From UBA1715 sp964346725 (GTDB lineage Bacteria; Bacteroidota; Bacteroidia; Bacteroidales; UBA1715): a stretch of 64,000 nucleotides of DNA. The translations under genes and the position numbers were made by a program. Of this stretch, positions 54,664 through 63,946 are shown in pieces; position 1 is the stretch's first letter, and the number at the start of each line of letters is the position of its first letter. The stretch lies in the NCBI GenBank assembly GCA_964346725.1, contig CAYFVM010000009.1, positions 5,027 through 69,026 of the forward strand. Direction: 5' to 3'. The notes beneath the pieces were generated by a model, which made no database searches, had not been told where the DNA came from, and saw only the letters and a list, made by a program, of their open reading frames with translations.

Positions 54664-55208
54664 ATATACTAGACATAATTGCCATAATCCCCATATTGTG
54701 GGGCGCATTCAAAGGTTTCAAAAATGGATTGATAACCGAAGGAGGCACAATTATAGGACTCGTTCTCGGCATTTGGGCTGCTATGCATCTATCCGATAAC
54801 TTTACAAAATACATACAAGAATATACCTCAATATCTCCTGAATATCAACAGATTGCGGCCTTTGCATTTACATTTATAGTCGTTCTTATAGCTTGTTTTA
54901 TTATCACAAGAATCTTAATACGTTTTTGTAAAGCAATCAATATCTTATGGTTAGACAAAATTTTAGGAATAGCGTTTGGTATGTCAAAATACATCATCAT
55001 TTTGGCATTCATATTCTTCCTTGTCAATATGCTTATCAAAAGTTATGCAACAAAACCGTTCAAAACCGTAGAAGAATCCATACTATTCAAACCATTGGCA
55101 AATGCAGCCGAATCATGCATTGACGGAAACATTACCATACCAAAAATTGAGACACAAACTATTGATATATTTGATTCTGTAAAAAAAGACAAAGGCGATG
55201 AAAATTAA
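54660..55208 (+). CDS. CvpA family membrane protein
   Basis: A 182-aa inner-membrane protein with four helices and the CvpA start NILDIIAIIPILWGAFKGFKNGL. The family is needed for colicin V production in E. coli and has roles in envelope stress. The tail is charged and soluble. It overlaps both neighbours (4 bp and 11 bp), so it is translated with them. Confidence 0.88.
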   Translation: MNILDIIAIIPILWGAFKGFKNGLITEGGTIIGLVLGIWAAMHLSDNFTKYIQEYTSISPEYQQIAAFAFTFIVVLIACFIITRILIRFCKAINILWLDKILGIAFGMSKYIIILAFIFFLVNMLIKSYATKPFKTVEESILFKPLANAAESCIDGNITIPKIETQTIDIFDSVKKDKGDEN

Positions 55209-55695
55209 TAAAACAAATGCAGCACGTTTTCTCGATACCTTGCATATTTCATACGAATTAGTCCCCTACGAAGTTGACGAAAACGATTTAGGAGCGGAAC
55301 ATATAGCCGACCAACTACACGAACCCATAGAGCAAGTATTCAAAACATTAGTACTTCGTGGTGACAAAATTGGAATATTTGTGTGCGTAATACCAGGCAA
55401 CCTTGAAGTTGACCTAAAACTTGCCGCAAAATTGTCGGGGAACAAGAATTGCGACATGATCCATCTAAAAGAATTACAACCATTGACAGGCTATATTCGC
55501 GGAGGATGCTCACCTCTTGCCATGAAGAAAAAATATCCTGTATTCATTCATAGTTCTGTTCATGCTCAACAAATTGTCTATGTAAGTGCGGGAATACGCG
55601 GACTTCAAATAAAAATTGCCCCTGACGACTTAATAAAAGCAGCGGATGCTACCGTTGGTGGAATTGTCCGAGATTCGGTACAACCGGGAAACTAA
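55198..55695 (+). CDS. ybaK: Cys-tRNA(Pro) deacylase YbaK/EbsC
   Basis: A 165-aa protein that hydrolyses Cys-tRNA(Pro) mischarged by prolyl-tRNA synthetase. Visible motifs: VFKTLVLRGD with the catalytic-region Lys, VIPGNLEVDLKLAAKLSG, and the C-terminal YIRGGCSPLAMKKKYPVFI. It starts inside the cvpA end and finishes 23 bp before the convergent hisA gene. Confidence 0.92.
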   Translation: MKINKTNAARFLDTLHISYELVPYEVDENDLGAEHIADQLHEPIEQVFKTLVLRGDKIGIFVCVIPGNLEVDLKLAAKLSGNKNCDMIHLKELQPLTGYIRGGCSPLAMKKKYPVFIHSSVHAQQIVYVSAGIRGLQIKIAPDDLIKAADATVGGIVRDSVQPGN

Positions 55696-55718
55696 TTATT
55701 TCCTATTAGAAATGGAAT

Positions 55719-56441
55719 CTACGCATGTAAAGCTGCAATGTCTTTCAGTGATATTTTCCCCTCATAAATTGCTTTTCCGGTAATAACGCCATCAATATTA
55801 TGAGCATTCAACGTCATGATATCATCAAGACTTGCTATTCCACCACTCGCTATAACATATAGCGATGGAAATTCTTTCTTCATTTTTTCGTAGAGTGCAA
55901 CATTGGGACCTTGCAACATACCATCTTTACAGATATCGGTGCAAATTACTTTGGATATACCTTGAGCAACATATCCCTTCAAGAAATCGAATAGGTTAAG
56001 ACTTGTTCCCTCTTGCCATCCGCTCACCGCTATCTTTTCATCCTTAACATCAGCTCCGAGAATGATTTTTTTACTGCCGAATTTTTTAAGCCACGACAAA
56101 AAAATCTCTTGATTTTTTACCGCAATGCTTCCTCCCGTTACCATGCTAGCTCCAGAATTAAATGCTATACGCAAATCTTCATCGGTTTTAAGACCACCAC
56201 CAAAATCAACAATCAAATTGGTATGAGTTGTAATAGACTCAAGCACTTTGTAGTTTACAATTCTACTACTTTTTGCTCCATCTAAATCAACAAGATGCAA
56301 ACGTTTAATGCCATAATCCTCAAATGCTTTAGCTACTTCTAAAGGGTTTTCGTTATAGACTTTCTTTTGTGCATAGTCTCCTTGCGACAAACGGACGCAC
56401 TTTGCGTCAATTATATCAATAGCGGGTATTATTTCTATCAT
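55719..56441 (-). CDS. hisA: Phosphoribosylformimino-5-aminoimidazole carboxamide ribotide isomerase
   Basis: A 240-aa TIM-barrel isomerase of histidine synthesis. It has IIPAIDIIDAKCVRLSQGDY, HLVDLDGAKS, DFGGGLKTDED, GWQEGT, TDICKDGMLQGPN and IASGGIASLDDI. I start at ATG 56441 (MIEIIPAIDI), the family start; the nine codons upstream overlap a hairpin. No other his genes adjoin it, which is unusual since his genes often cluster. Confidence 0.94.
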   Translation of the reverse strand: MIEIIPAIDIIDAKCVRLSQGDYAQKKVYNENPLEVAKAFEDYGIKRLHLVDLDGAKSSRIVNYKVLESITTHTNLIVDFGGGLKTDEDLRIAFNSGASMVTGGSIAVKNQEIFLSWLKKFGSKKIILGADVKDEKIAVSGWQEGTSLNLFDFLKGYVAQGISKVICTDICKDGMLQGPNVALYEKMKKEFPSLYVIASGGIASLDDIMTLNAHNIDGVITGKAIYEGKISLKDIAALHA

Positions 56442-56447
56442 AATCAA

Positions 56448-56479
56448 AATAAGGAGGCATGCTAGCACGCCTCCTTATT
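56448..56479 (-). terminator. Terminator-like hairpin between the esterase gene and hisA
   Basis: Perfect 11-bp stem AATAAGGAGGC / GCCTCCTTATT with a 10-nt loop. It lies 15 bp after the esterase stop (minus strand), followed by a mixed T-rich stretch. Its base ends six bases before the hisA start codon, so it sits in the hisA leader as well. Confidence 0.7.
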
Positions 56480-56494
56480 ATAAAAATATAAATA

Positions 56495-59140
56495 TTATTT
56501 TACTATTACTTGTTTTACAAGCACTTCATCGCCGGCATGCATTTTTACCACATATGTTCCGGAAATCAAATTCTCACCAAATGAATATGTACCTTGATTA
56601 TCAACAGTATCGGCAACCATTTTTTTACCTTGCATATCAAACAATTCAAAAGCAATTGTTCTTGCTGCTGTTTCATAGTTTACAACAATTTGAGAAGACG
56701 TGTTGCAATATGCAATCATTGATGAATTAGCTCCCGAAACTTCTTCTACGGAGGTTGAAACGCCCAATATGTCAATATAATCAAGCCCCATCCATCCCCA
56801 ATTACTCTTTATTGTGATGCTGTTTTTCCCAACGTTTAAAGGCACCGTAGTTTTATATATAGCCCAATCGGTTGATTCAAAGGTGACTGTTCCAAGACTA
56901 GTGCTATTTGCGTACAAATATTGCTCTTTTGGAATACCATAATTACACATGTATGAAATGTATATTTGATAATCTCCAGCAGTTGGTGCATATATGTCAT
57001 TGAATGTTATCAATTTGAAAGTTTGCAAATCCATATACATTTTACCACTACAGAATGCATCTACTTTTACCGAACCACCAGTGTTATTCAATAATGCAGC
57101 ATCTTCTGCTTCAAAACGAGTTTTAGGTGTATTAGTTACCGAAATCACCAAATTATTTGATTGCGTGGAATTATAAAGTTCATCGAGATTGTTATTATAC
57201 ACTATGCCATAGAATATATAGTCACCAACTTGCGATGGAGCAATCCATTTATAGGTAAACGGAGCCGATGTAAGTGTTGCCAACAATACACCATCTAAAT
57301 AAAGTTCTACACGAGAAACCTCATATCCACCAGGAGCAGTTGCATTTGTTGCAATTTCTATTTCATCGTTTGGATTTGCCAACACTCCCGATTGTGAGAA
57401 CAAGGCAATGGTTGGTTTTGCAGGAGTTACAGTAAAATGTATTGTTTGTGACTCTGTGTTTGCTTCATCTGCGTTGTCTACAATTCGCAACGTATAATCT
57501 TGAGAAGCTCCCAACATCACTTTCATAGAAGTATTTGGATCTACCATTTCATCGTTCAAATATGCAGTAACGTTTCCGCCTGTGGTCCATGTAAATGTTA
57601 CAAAATCTCCACCCTCACCAGTTTGTTCTGCACTGACACCAAGGTTTGTTGAAAAATCTAGTATTCCGAATTCTACAGAAGTTACATCAATATAGAATGG
57701 GTCAGCAGGTAACAAAACCTCGCCCGATTGTGCATAAAAATTGACACCACCAGGGCATCTATCCCATGCATAACGAATAGCAGTGAAAGGAACATCACAA
57801 GTAACCGTAACTTGATTGTTCTCTAAAATCGCTGTTGCTTGTTTCAATCCAGTTGATGTAACAACAGAAAACCATGTTAACTCGCCATTCATTGAATCTT
57901 TTGCAATAAGTCCGTCACCAATATTATCAAAATCAATCGTAACAGAACCATCTTCGTTCACCACATGACTTTTGTAGCGAGGACTGTATCCTGCGACATC
58001 TTCACTATATACTAATTTACGCACCGCCAAAGCAAGACGAGTTCCAATAGTTTGCTTGTCGGTTGGATGTATATTACCTGCTACACCGGCATCAATTGTG
58101 ATAATTTCAGCTGATTTCGGTAAAACAGAAAGAGATTTTGTCTGTTCGTTTCTCATGGTTATCCATGGATTTGAAACTTCTAGATGACTTGGTGTGTTAT
58201 TTACCTCAGTTCTCGTTTCTGATTTATAGTTTGGTAATTGTACCCACACAACAGGAAATTCATTTTCCCACAATGTTCTATAGGAAGTAATCATTTTGTT
58301 GAATTGTTGACTATACACTATTGCATCACTTTCAATATCGCAGTTTGACTCAGCCTGATACCACAACATAGCCTTGAAAGGCAAGCCAATTATTGGGTTC
58401 ACCATTTTATTATAAATCAATGTTGGTTGACGTTCGTTTTCGCCTTGTGCAAGACGAACATCTTCCTCATCATACCCTAACATTTCTTCGCTCATCCATG
58501 CTTCTATGCGTGCTCCACCATACGATACATTCAAAATACCGATTGGAATATCTTCATACGCTGCAAGTTTTTTCATTTCTAACGCACAGAAATATGCTGC
58601 TGCCGAAAACGAACCCACATAGGTCGATGTAGCCGGTTTCCATGAAACCAAAGGTAATTCTTCAGATAATTCTTTAGAAACTCCTTTACTGACTTTCATT
58701 TGACGAATAGTTTGATCGTTGGCTGCAGCTTGTACAGCAGTATAGTCATCACATGACTGGACTTCCAATTCCATATTTGACTGTCCCGAGCAATAAAACA
58801 CGTCGCCAAAATAAACGTCAGTCATCTCTACGGCTGTCTCCGTTTCTACAGAACTTTGGATTGTCATAGTATATGGACCGCCATAGGTTGTTGCGGGGAA
58901 TAATGCTTTCCACTTTCCATTTTCATCAGCTGTTGCGGTAGTTTGAACGGAATTGCATATTACTGTTATTGTTGCACTAGGTGTTGCCGTTCCCCAAATC
59001 GGCACAATCACATCTCGTTGCAACACCATACCCGACTGAAATACTGGATTTGGTGTAATTTCTGCTTTTGATTGCAAACCTAGACTCACTAAACTTGTTG
59101 CCATAAAAATCTTTGCAATTGTTAACCATTTATTTTTCAT
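56495..59140 (-). CDS. Sialate O-acetylesterase, T9SS-exported multidomain enzyme
   Basis: An 881-aa secreted esterase. A signal peptide is followed by the SGNH/SASA catalytic domain with Ser121 in CSGQSNMELE, WYQAESN and NIHPTDK (catalytic His region). Then come an Ig-like domain (about 600-665), a CBM35/6-like carbohydrate-binding domain (about 675-797; FEAEDAALLNNTGGSV, GLDYIDI) and a type A T9SS sorting domain (about 798-881; FELFDMQGKKM, GTYVVKMHAG, KQVIVK). It removes acetyl groups from sialic acids or acetylated glycans at the cell surface. The glycan target is inferred. Confidence 0.92.
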   Translation of the reverse strand: MKNKWLTIAKIFMATSLVSLGLQSKAEITPNPVFQSGMVLQRDVIVPIWGTATPSATITVICNSVQTTATADENGKWKALFPATTYGGPYTMTIQSSVETETAVEMTDVYFGDVFYCSGQSNMELEVQSCDDYTAVQAAANDQTIRQMKVSKGVSKELSEELPLVSWKPATSTYVGSFSAAAYFCALEMKKLAAYEDIPIGILNVSYGGARIEAWMSEEMLGYDEEDVRLAQGENERQPTLIYNKMVNPIIGLPFKAMLWYQAESNCDIESDAIVYSQQFNKMITSYRTLWENEFPVVWVQLPNYKSETRTEVNNTPSHLEVSNPWITMRNEQTKSLSVLPKSAEIITIDAGVAGNIHPTDKQTIGTRLALAVRKLVYSEDVAGYSPRYKSHVVNEDGSVTIDFDNIGDGLIAKDSMNGELTWFSVVTSTGLKQATAILENNQVTVTCDVPFTAIRYAWDRCPGGVNFYAQSGEVLLPADPFYIDVTSVEFGILDFSTNLGVSAEQTGEGGDFVTFTWTTGGNVTAYLNDEMVDPNTSMKVMLGASQDYTLRIVDNADEANTESQTIHFTVTPAKPTIALFSQSGVLANPNDEIEIATNATAPGGYEVSRVELYLDGVLLATLTSAPFTYKWIAPSQVGDYIFYGIVYNNNLDELYNSTQSNNLVISVTNTPKTRFEAEDAALLNNTGGSVKVDAFCSGKMYMDLQTFKLITFNDIYAPTAGDYQIYISYMCNYGIPKEQYLYANSTSLGTVTFESTDWAIYKTTVPLNVGKNSITIKSNWGWMGLDYIDILGVSTSVEEVSGANSSMIAYCNTSSQIVVNYETAARTIAFELFDMQGKKMVADTVDNQGTYSFGENLISGTYVVKMHAGDEVLVKQVIVK

Positions 59141-59227
59141 ACACTTACACTATTAAATTTCATTCTATAATTTTGTTATAAACATACAAATTTTATCTAT
59201 ATTTACCCCACCAACATTTGAGTATTT

Positions 59228-59563
59228 ATGAAAAACATTGAATTGGATCCTGATAAACTATTTTACACAATTGGTGAAGTTGCTACGATGTTTAATGTAA
59301 ACACCTCGCTTATACGCTTTTGGGAAAAAGAATTTGACATTATTAAACCTAAAAAAAATGCAAAAGGGAATCGTCTATTTACCCCTGCTGACATTGAGAA
59401 CTTCAAATTGATTTATTATTTCGTAAAAGAATTAGGACTAACTCTTGACGGGGCAAAGAAAAAACTCAAAGAAGGGAAAGATGAAAATGTATCAAAAATG
59501 CAAATAATAGAAAAACTCACAGCTATTAAAACTCAATTACAAATACTAAAAACGAATATGTAA
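59228..59563 (+). CDS. MerR family transcriptional regulator
   Basis: A 111-aa DNA-binding protein with the MerR helix-turn-helix at the N-terminus (YTIGEVATMFNVNTSLIRFWEKEF) and the LFTPADIENFKLIYYFVKELGLTLDGAKKKL wing-helix region. The C-terminal helix (about 85-111) is the dimer coil. No effector domain follows, so the inducer is unknown. This short type is common in Bacteroidota, often beside peptidase genes. It converges with the methyltransferase gene at a 1-bp gap. Confidence 0.9.
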   Translation: MKNIELDPDKLFYTIGEVATMFNVNTSLIRFWEKEFDIIKPKKNAKGNRLFTPADIENFKLIYYFVKELGLTLDGAKKKLKEGKDENVSKMQIIEKLTAIKTQLQILKTNM

Positions 59564-59564
59564 T

Positions 59565-60353
59565 TCAATAACGAATTACAAAATTTTGCTTTACAATTCC
59601 CTCTCGGAAAAATACAATTCCTAATTTGCATACATCAATGCCTATACGTACTCGTTCGTCTGTAATGATAACATTCCATGCTTCTTTCATACCTTCGCTC
59701 CACGAAATATCATCAAATACCAATATTGATTTAGAAGTACAATACGGAACTATTTGTTCGAAATAACGCAACGTCGCTTCTTTGGTATGATTTCCATCAA
59801 TAAAAGCAAAATCAACATATTTTAAGCATTCTAAAACAGGAGATAAGGTTTGATTAAAATTACCCTCAACCACCTCTACATTAGAGAGATTGCAAACACG
59901 AAACGTTTCTCTCGCTTGCTCGGCAATTGAATGTGAGCCTTCCAATGTTATGAGTTTTGCATTGGTATTTCCTGTTGCCAAATACGCAGTACCAATACCT
60001 AACGATGTGCCCATTTCAAGTATTGTTTGAGGCTTATAATGCTCTACCAAATGATATAACAAATGAGCATATTTTCCACTCGTAGCACTGGTGCGAGCCA
60101 CATATTGTATTGTGCGGACGTTTGAGGCTTTTTGCTTTGAACCCGCTCCCATATCTTCTATGGTTATTTCGGTGGAATCTGCGAGTAACTGCTTTCGCCT
60201 TTTCTCAATAATTTTAAAAACTGCAACTTTGCTTGATGCACGAAAAACAGAACGAACTAAATCGAACACAAAAGGAGAATGAATACGATGTCCGTATTTA
60301 TGCCCCGATACCAAACGGTAGTGCAACGTCTTCTTTATCAAGAATTTATTCAT
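59565..60353 (-). CDS. O-methyltransferase-like class I SAM methyltransferase
   Basis: A 262-aa protein with HRIHSPFVFDLV at the N-terminus and a Rossmann methyltransferase core: TILEMGTSLGIGTAYLA (motif I), LEGSHSIAEQA, VDFAFIDGNHTKEATLRYFEQ (metal/acceptor region as in COMT-like enzymes) and LVFDDISWSEGM. I start at ATG 60353, which overlaps the stop of the small lipoprotein gene (ATGA); the longer in-frame start would overlap that gene more. The substrate is unknown. Confidence 0.85.
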   Translation of the reverse strand: MNKFLIKKTLHYRLVSGHKYGHRIHSPFVFDLVRSVFRASSKVAVFKIIEKRRKQLLADSTEITIEDMGAGSKQKASNVRTIQYVARTSATSGKYAHLLYHLVEHYKPQTILEMGTSLGIGTAYLATGNTNAKLITLEGSHSIAEQARETFRVCNLSNVEVVEGNFNQTLSPVLECLKYVDFAFIDGNHTKEATLRYFEQIVPYCTSKSILVFDDISWSEGMKEAWNVIITDERVRIGIDVCKLGIVFFREGIVKQNFVIRY

Positions 60354-60547
60354 ACTGTTTTTTCTTCCAGCAAAGGATAGACGAATGAATGACAATTACA
60401 ATCGTGCTTAATATGTCGATATCGTTTTTTTGCCATTTTTGTCGCTTTTTGAGCTTGCGACTGTGCCCTACACGAGCTTAACGACACTAGGAAACTTGAC
60501 AATATAACAAGTGTAAGTATTCTTATATGCGATTTCGTCAAAAACAT
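60350..60547 (-). CDS. Small lipoprotein (65 aa) coupled to the methyltransferase
   Basis: A short reading frame with a clear lipoprotein signal: basic start, hydrophobic core LTLVILSSFLVS and lipobox LSSC. The mature peptide is about 39 residues, basic, with a HDCNCHSF motif. The stop overlaps the methyltransferase ATG by 4 bp, which is good evidence that both are real. No family name is known to me. Confidence 0.7.
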   Translation of the reverse strand: MFLTKSHIRILTLVILSSFLVSLSSCRAQSQAQKATKMAKKRYRHIKHDCNCHSFVYPLLEEKTV

Positions 60548-60702
60548 GTTCTCTCTTATCCTTATAATGAGCTACAAATATAAAGAATTTCAGTATTACT
60601 CTCGTAAAAATCAATCTATCTCTCGTTTTCAATGTAGAATGCAGGTTTATTTTTTTTTACATACAATGAATAATACGTGGCATGTCTCTGAGTAAAAATG
60701 AC

Positions 60703-60710
60703 TACATTTG
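60703..60710 (+). promoter_or_regulatory. Putative -7 box (TACATTTG) for the barrel-recG operon
   Basis: Exact TAnnTTTG match 39 bp before ATG 60750. No clear -33 box. Confidence 0.45.
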
Positions 60711-60749
60711 TGTTTGAAAAAATAACTTTTCAGTAAAAGAAGGCAAAAA

Positions 60750-61757
60750 ATGATCCATTTTATCTATAGATTGTCCGTTGTATCTCTCATTTTTCTTTGT
60801 ATTTTTATTGCTAGATCATATGCACAACAATTCTTCTGGAAAGCTGGTTATAACTTTATTGGTGATAATAGAGAATACACAACAGACTATGGATACCCCG
60901 AAACGATTTTAGGTTCTCGCCTTGCAGTTAACATTGGGTATAATCTTGATAGTATGCAATCTATTGTTGCAGGTGGCAGTTATTTTGTAGAACATGGAGA
61001 AAAAACATTTGCCCATACTCCTGTTCTCAACATATACTATGAATACAAAAGTTCCTATCTTGACTTTCAGTTGGGTTCTTTTCCTATAGAAAAGCCTACC
61101 TTCTCAAAAGTTCTTTATACAGATTCGCTGCTATATTATCGTCCTAATTATCAAGGAGCGAGAGCTATTTTTACACATAAATTGGGAGAACAAACAGTGC
61201 TATTTGATTGGCACACACAAGTAAATGCCGGCTATGTTGAAAAATTCATTACCGGTATCAGTGGCGTTACCCACCTGCGTAATTTTTTCATTACTGATAT
61301 GTTCTACTATCGCCACCATGCAGAAGGTGAACGTGGTAAAAAATCAGTGGCAGACAATGGTGCATGCAATATTAACCTTGGATATGATGTCAAAAATCCG
61401 TGGTTTGATTCGCTCTCAATATCCACTGGTTTCATAAACACGTGGTACAGTAATCATAGAGATACTACAATTATAAGTCCCTTACGTTCATTAGCCTCAT
61501 ACACAACATTTTACATAGAAAAACGATTCTTAGCATTAGATGCTGTATATTATTATGGAGAAGGCACACATTTACCATGGGGCGACCCACTCTATCGGTG
61601 TGGCAATTATGCTCGAATAGATGGCGTTGTCAATATTCTGAATAAAAAAAATGTAAAAGCAAGTTTTCGATGGTGTTTCCATTATGTTGATGGAGTTATA
61701 GACAATTCACAACAAATATATCTCCAAGCTCGTTTTGGAGGTCCAATAAAGAAATGA
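60750..61757 (+). CDS. Outer-membrane beta-barrel protein, uncharacterised
   Basis: A 335-aa exported protein with a signal peptide (VVSLIFLCIFIARSYAQ). The mature chain is rich in aromatic residues in alternating strands (FFWKAGYNFIGD, LNIYYEYKSSYLDFQLGSF, FRWCFHYVDGV, QIYLQARFGG), consistent with a porin-size barrel. No family motif was recognised. It overlaps recG by 4 bp (ATGA), an uncommon partner for a membrane protein. Confidence 0.72.
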   Translation: MIHFIYRLSVVSLIFLCIFIARSYAQQFFWKAGYNFIGDNREYTTDYGYPETILGSRLAVNIGYNLDSMQSIVAGGSYFVEHGEKTFAHTPVLNIYYEYKSSYLDFQLGSFPIEKPTFSKVLYTDSLLYYRPNYQGARAIFTHKLGEQTVLFDWHTQVNAGYVEKFITGISGVTHLRNFFITDMFYYRHHAEGERGKKSVADNGACNINLGYDVKNPWFDSLSISTGFINTWYSNHRDTTIISPLRSLASYTTFYIEKRFLALDAVYYYGEGTHLPWGDPLYRCGNYARIDGVVNILNKKNVKASFRWCFHYVDGVIDNSQQIYLQARFGGPIKK

Positions 61758-63862
61758 GTGCTCTCGATGATGACATACAATATCTTCCCGGTGTTGGTCC
61801 AAAGCGAGCTGATTTGCTTAAAACCGAGCTGCAAATTTTTACCCTTAACGATCTTATAAATTTTCTGCCGTTTCGATACATCGACAGAAGCAAATTTTAT
61901 ACGATTGCGGAACTCGTTCCATCTCTCACATATGTGCAGGTAAAAGGACAATTTGTTTCAAAACAAAAAGGTGGCTATGGCACTAAGGCATACTTAAAGG
62001 CCATATTTACCGATGGCACTGGGCAAATAGAAATCACCTGGTTTAAAGGCATAAAATGGGTAGAACCTCTCATTAAACCAAATGTTGATTTTGTGGTTTT
62101 TGGAAAAGTAAGTGAATTTCACGGAACACTTTCCATGACTCACCCAGAGGTTGATGAGCTACAAAAATTCTCAAGCCAACATCGTCAGAGTTTCATTGGT
62201 GTATATCCTGCTACCGAAAAAACACGAAAAGCGAACATTAGTGGAAAAGTGATGCAATCAATGGTAGAAAACGCCTTCGCTCGAATAGGAACGGGTGGTA
62301 TATTTGAAACACTTCCGAAATATCTCCTTGATGAATTTCAATTCCCGAACTTAGAAACGACACTGCACACACTTCACGCTCCGTCTGATTTAAACCAAGT
62401 TGCCAAAGCACAACTACGAATAAAATTTGAAGAATTGTTTTGGATTCAACTTGCCATGGCAACTCGAAAAAAGAATAATAAGACAATAATCAAAGCGCAC
62501 CAATTCAAAAGAGAGAAGGACAATATTCTTCCGACTTTCTATAAAAACCATTTACCATTTCCCCTCACCAAGGCTCAAATACGTGTAATGTCGGAAATTC
62601 GGCAAGACGTAGAATCGGGGAAGCACATGAATAGATTGATTCAAGGAGATGTGGGAAGTGGGAAAACCGTCGTTGCAATATTGGCAATGCTTATGGCCAT
62701 TGACAATGGGTATCAAGCATGTCTCATGGCTCCTACCGAAATTTTGGCTCAACAACATGCTCAATCACTCCAAAATATGCTCTCAGAGCTACCAATAAAC
62801 ATTGCGTTACTTACCGGCTCTACCTCAAAAAAACAACGAACTGAGATTTTAGATGACCTGCAAAATGGCTCGATTCATATCATTATAGGCACGCACGCTC
62901 TTTTGGAAGATACGGTGCAATTTCAAAACATAGGACTTTGCGTAATAGACGAACAACATAGATTTGGCGTTGCGCAAAGAGCAAAACTTTGGAGCAAAAG
63001 CACTATCCAACCTCACGTATTAGTTATGACTGCTACTCCTATTCCAAGAACACTTGCCATGACACTATACGGAGACTTAGACGTATCTGTTATTGACGAA
63101 CTACCTCCGGGACGAAAACCCATAAAAACCGTGTTGATTCGCAATTCACAAAGGCCCAAAGTGAACGATCTCATACGACAACAAATAGCACAAGGGCGAC
63201 AAATCTACATTGTATATCCTCTCATTCAAGCATCGGAACGCGTGGATTTTAAGAATTTAGAAGAAGGCTATAAACATATAACTGCGGCATTCCCAAAGCC
63301 ACACTATAAAACAATTATGGTGCACGGCAAAATGAAACCGGCCGAAAAAGAAGATGCAATGCAACAATTTGCATCGGGTGAGGCTCAAATAATGGTTGCG
63401 ACTACCGTAATTGAAGTTGGTGTAAATGTTCCCAACGCTACCGTTATGATAGTAGAAAGTTCCGAACGGTTCGGACTCTCTCAATTGCATCAACTTCGTG
63501 GTCGTGTGGGACGTGGAGCGGAATTATCATACTGCGTTCTCATTGCCGGCGATAAGCTTTCATCAGAGGGTCGTTCACGTCTTGAAGCTATGACACAAAC
63601 CAACGATGGCTTTCAATTGGCGGAAATGGATATGAAACTCCGTGGTCCAGGAGATATAGAAGGTACTCAACAAAGTGGAATCCCCATCACATTCAAGTTG
63701 GCTAATCTTGCAAAAGATGGACAAATTTTGAATTTAGCAAGAAACACTGCGTTCAATATTATTGAAAAAGATCCTACCTTATCATTATCTCAAAACGCAA
63801 TACTCAATGCAGGCATTCGTAAACGTAATACACAAACAATGTCGTGGAGTGATATTAGTTAA
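61754..63862 (+). CDS. recG: ATP-dependent DNA helicase RecG
   Basis: A 702-aa helicase that remodels stalled forks and Holliday junctions. It has an N-terminal wedge/OB domain (about residues 60-150), Walker A GDVGSGKTVVA, motif Ia LMAPTEILAQQH, motif II VIDEQHRFG, motif III TATPIPRTLA, motif VI QLRGRVGRG, and the C-terminal TRG hairpin region. Full length. It starts inside the end of the barrel gene and is followed by a strong terminator. Confidence 0.95.
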   Translation: MSALDDDIQYLPGVGPKRADLLKTELQIFTLNDLINFLPFRYIDRSKFYTIAELVPSLTYVQVKGQFVSKQKGGYGTKAYLKAIFTDGTGQIEITWFKGIKWVEPLIKPNVDFVVFGKVSEFHGTLSMTHPEVDELQKFSSQHRQSFIGVYPATEKTRKANISGKVMQSMVENAFARIGTGGIFETLPKYLLDEFQFPNLETTLHTLHAPSDLNQVAKAQLRIKFEELFWIQLAMATRKKNNKTIIKAHQFKREKDNILPTFYKNHLPFPLTKAQIRVMSEIRQDVESGKHMNRLIQGDVGSGKTVVAILAMLMAIDNGYQACLMAPTEILAQQHAQSLQNMLSELPINIALLTGSTSKKQRTEILDDLQNGSIHIIIGTHALLEDTVQFQNIGLCVIDEQHRFGVAQRAKLWSKSTIQPHVLVMTATPIPRTLAMTLYGDLDVSVIDELPPGRKPIKTVLIRNSQRPKVNDLIRQQIAQGRQIYIVYPLIQASERVDFKNLEEGYKHITAAFPKPHYKTIMVHGKMKPAEKEDAMQQFASGEAQIMVATTVIEVGVNVPNATVMIVESSERFGLSQLHQLRGRVGRGAELSYCVLIAGDKLSSEGRSRLEAMTQTNDGFQLAEMDMKLRGPGDIEGTQQSGIPITFKLANLAKDGQILNLARNTAFNIIEKDPTLSLSQNAILNAGIRKRNTQTMSWSDIS

Positions 63863-63891
63863 TCGTTTATTTTTTTGAATAGATGCAAAAC

Positions 63892-63927
63892 AAAAAAGGA
63901 GGGTATCAAAAGATATCCTCCTTTTTT
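63892..63927. terminator. Bidirectional terminator after recG
   Basis: Stem AAAAAAGGAGGGTATC / GATATCCTCCTTTTTT around an AAAA loop, with one G-T pair. A run on the left, T run on the right, so it can serve recG (plus) and the truncated gene on the minus strand. Confidence 0.88.
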
Positions 63928-63946
63928 ATTATGTATTAGATTGCGT

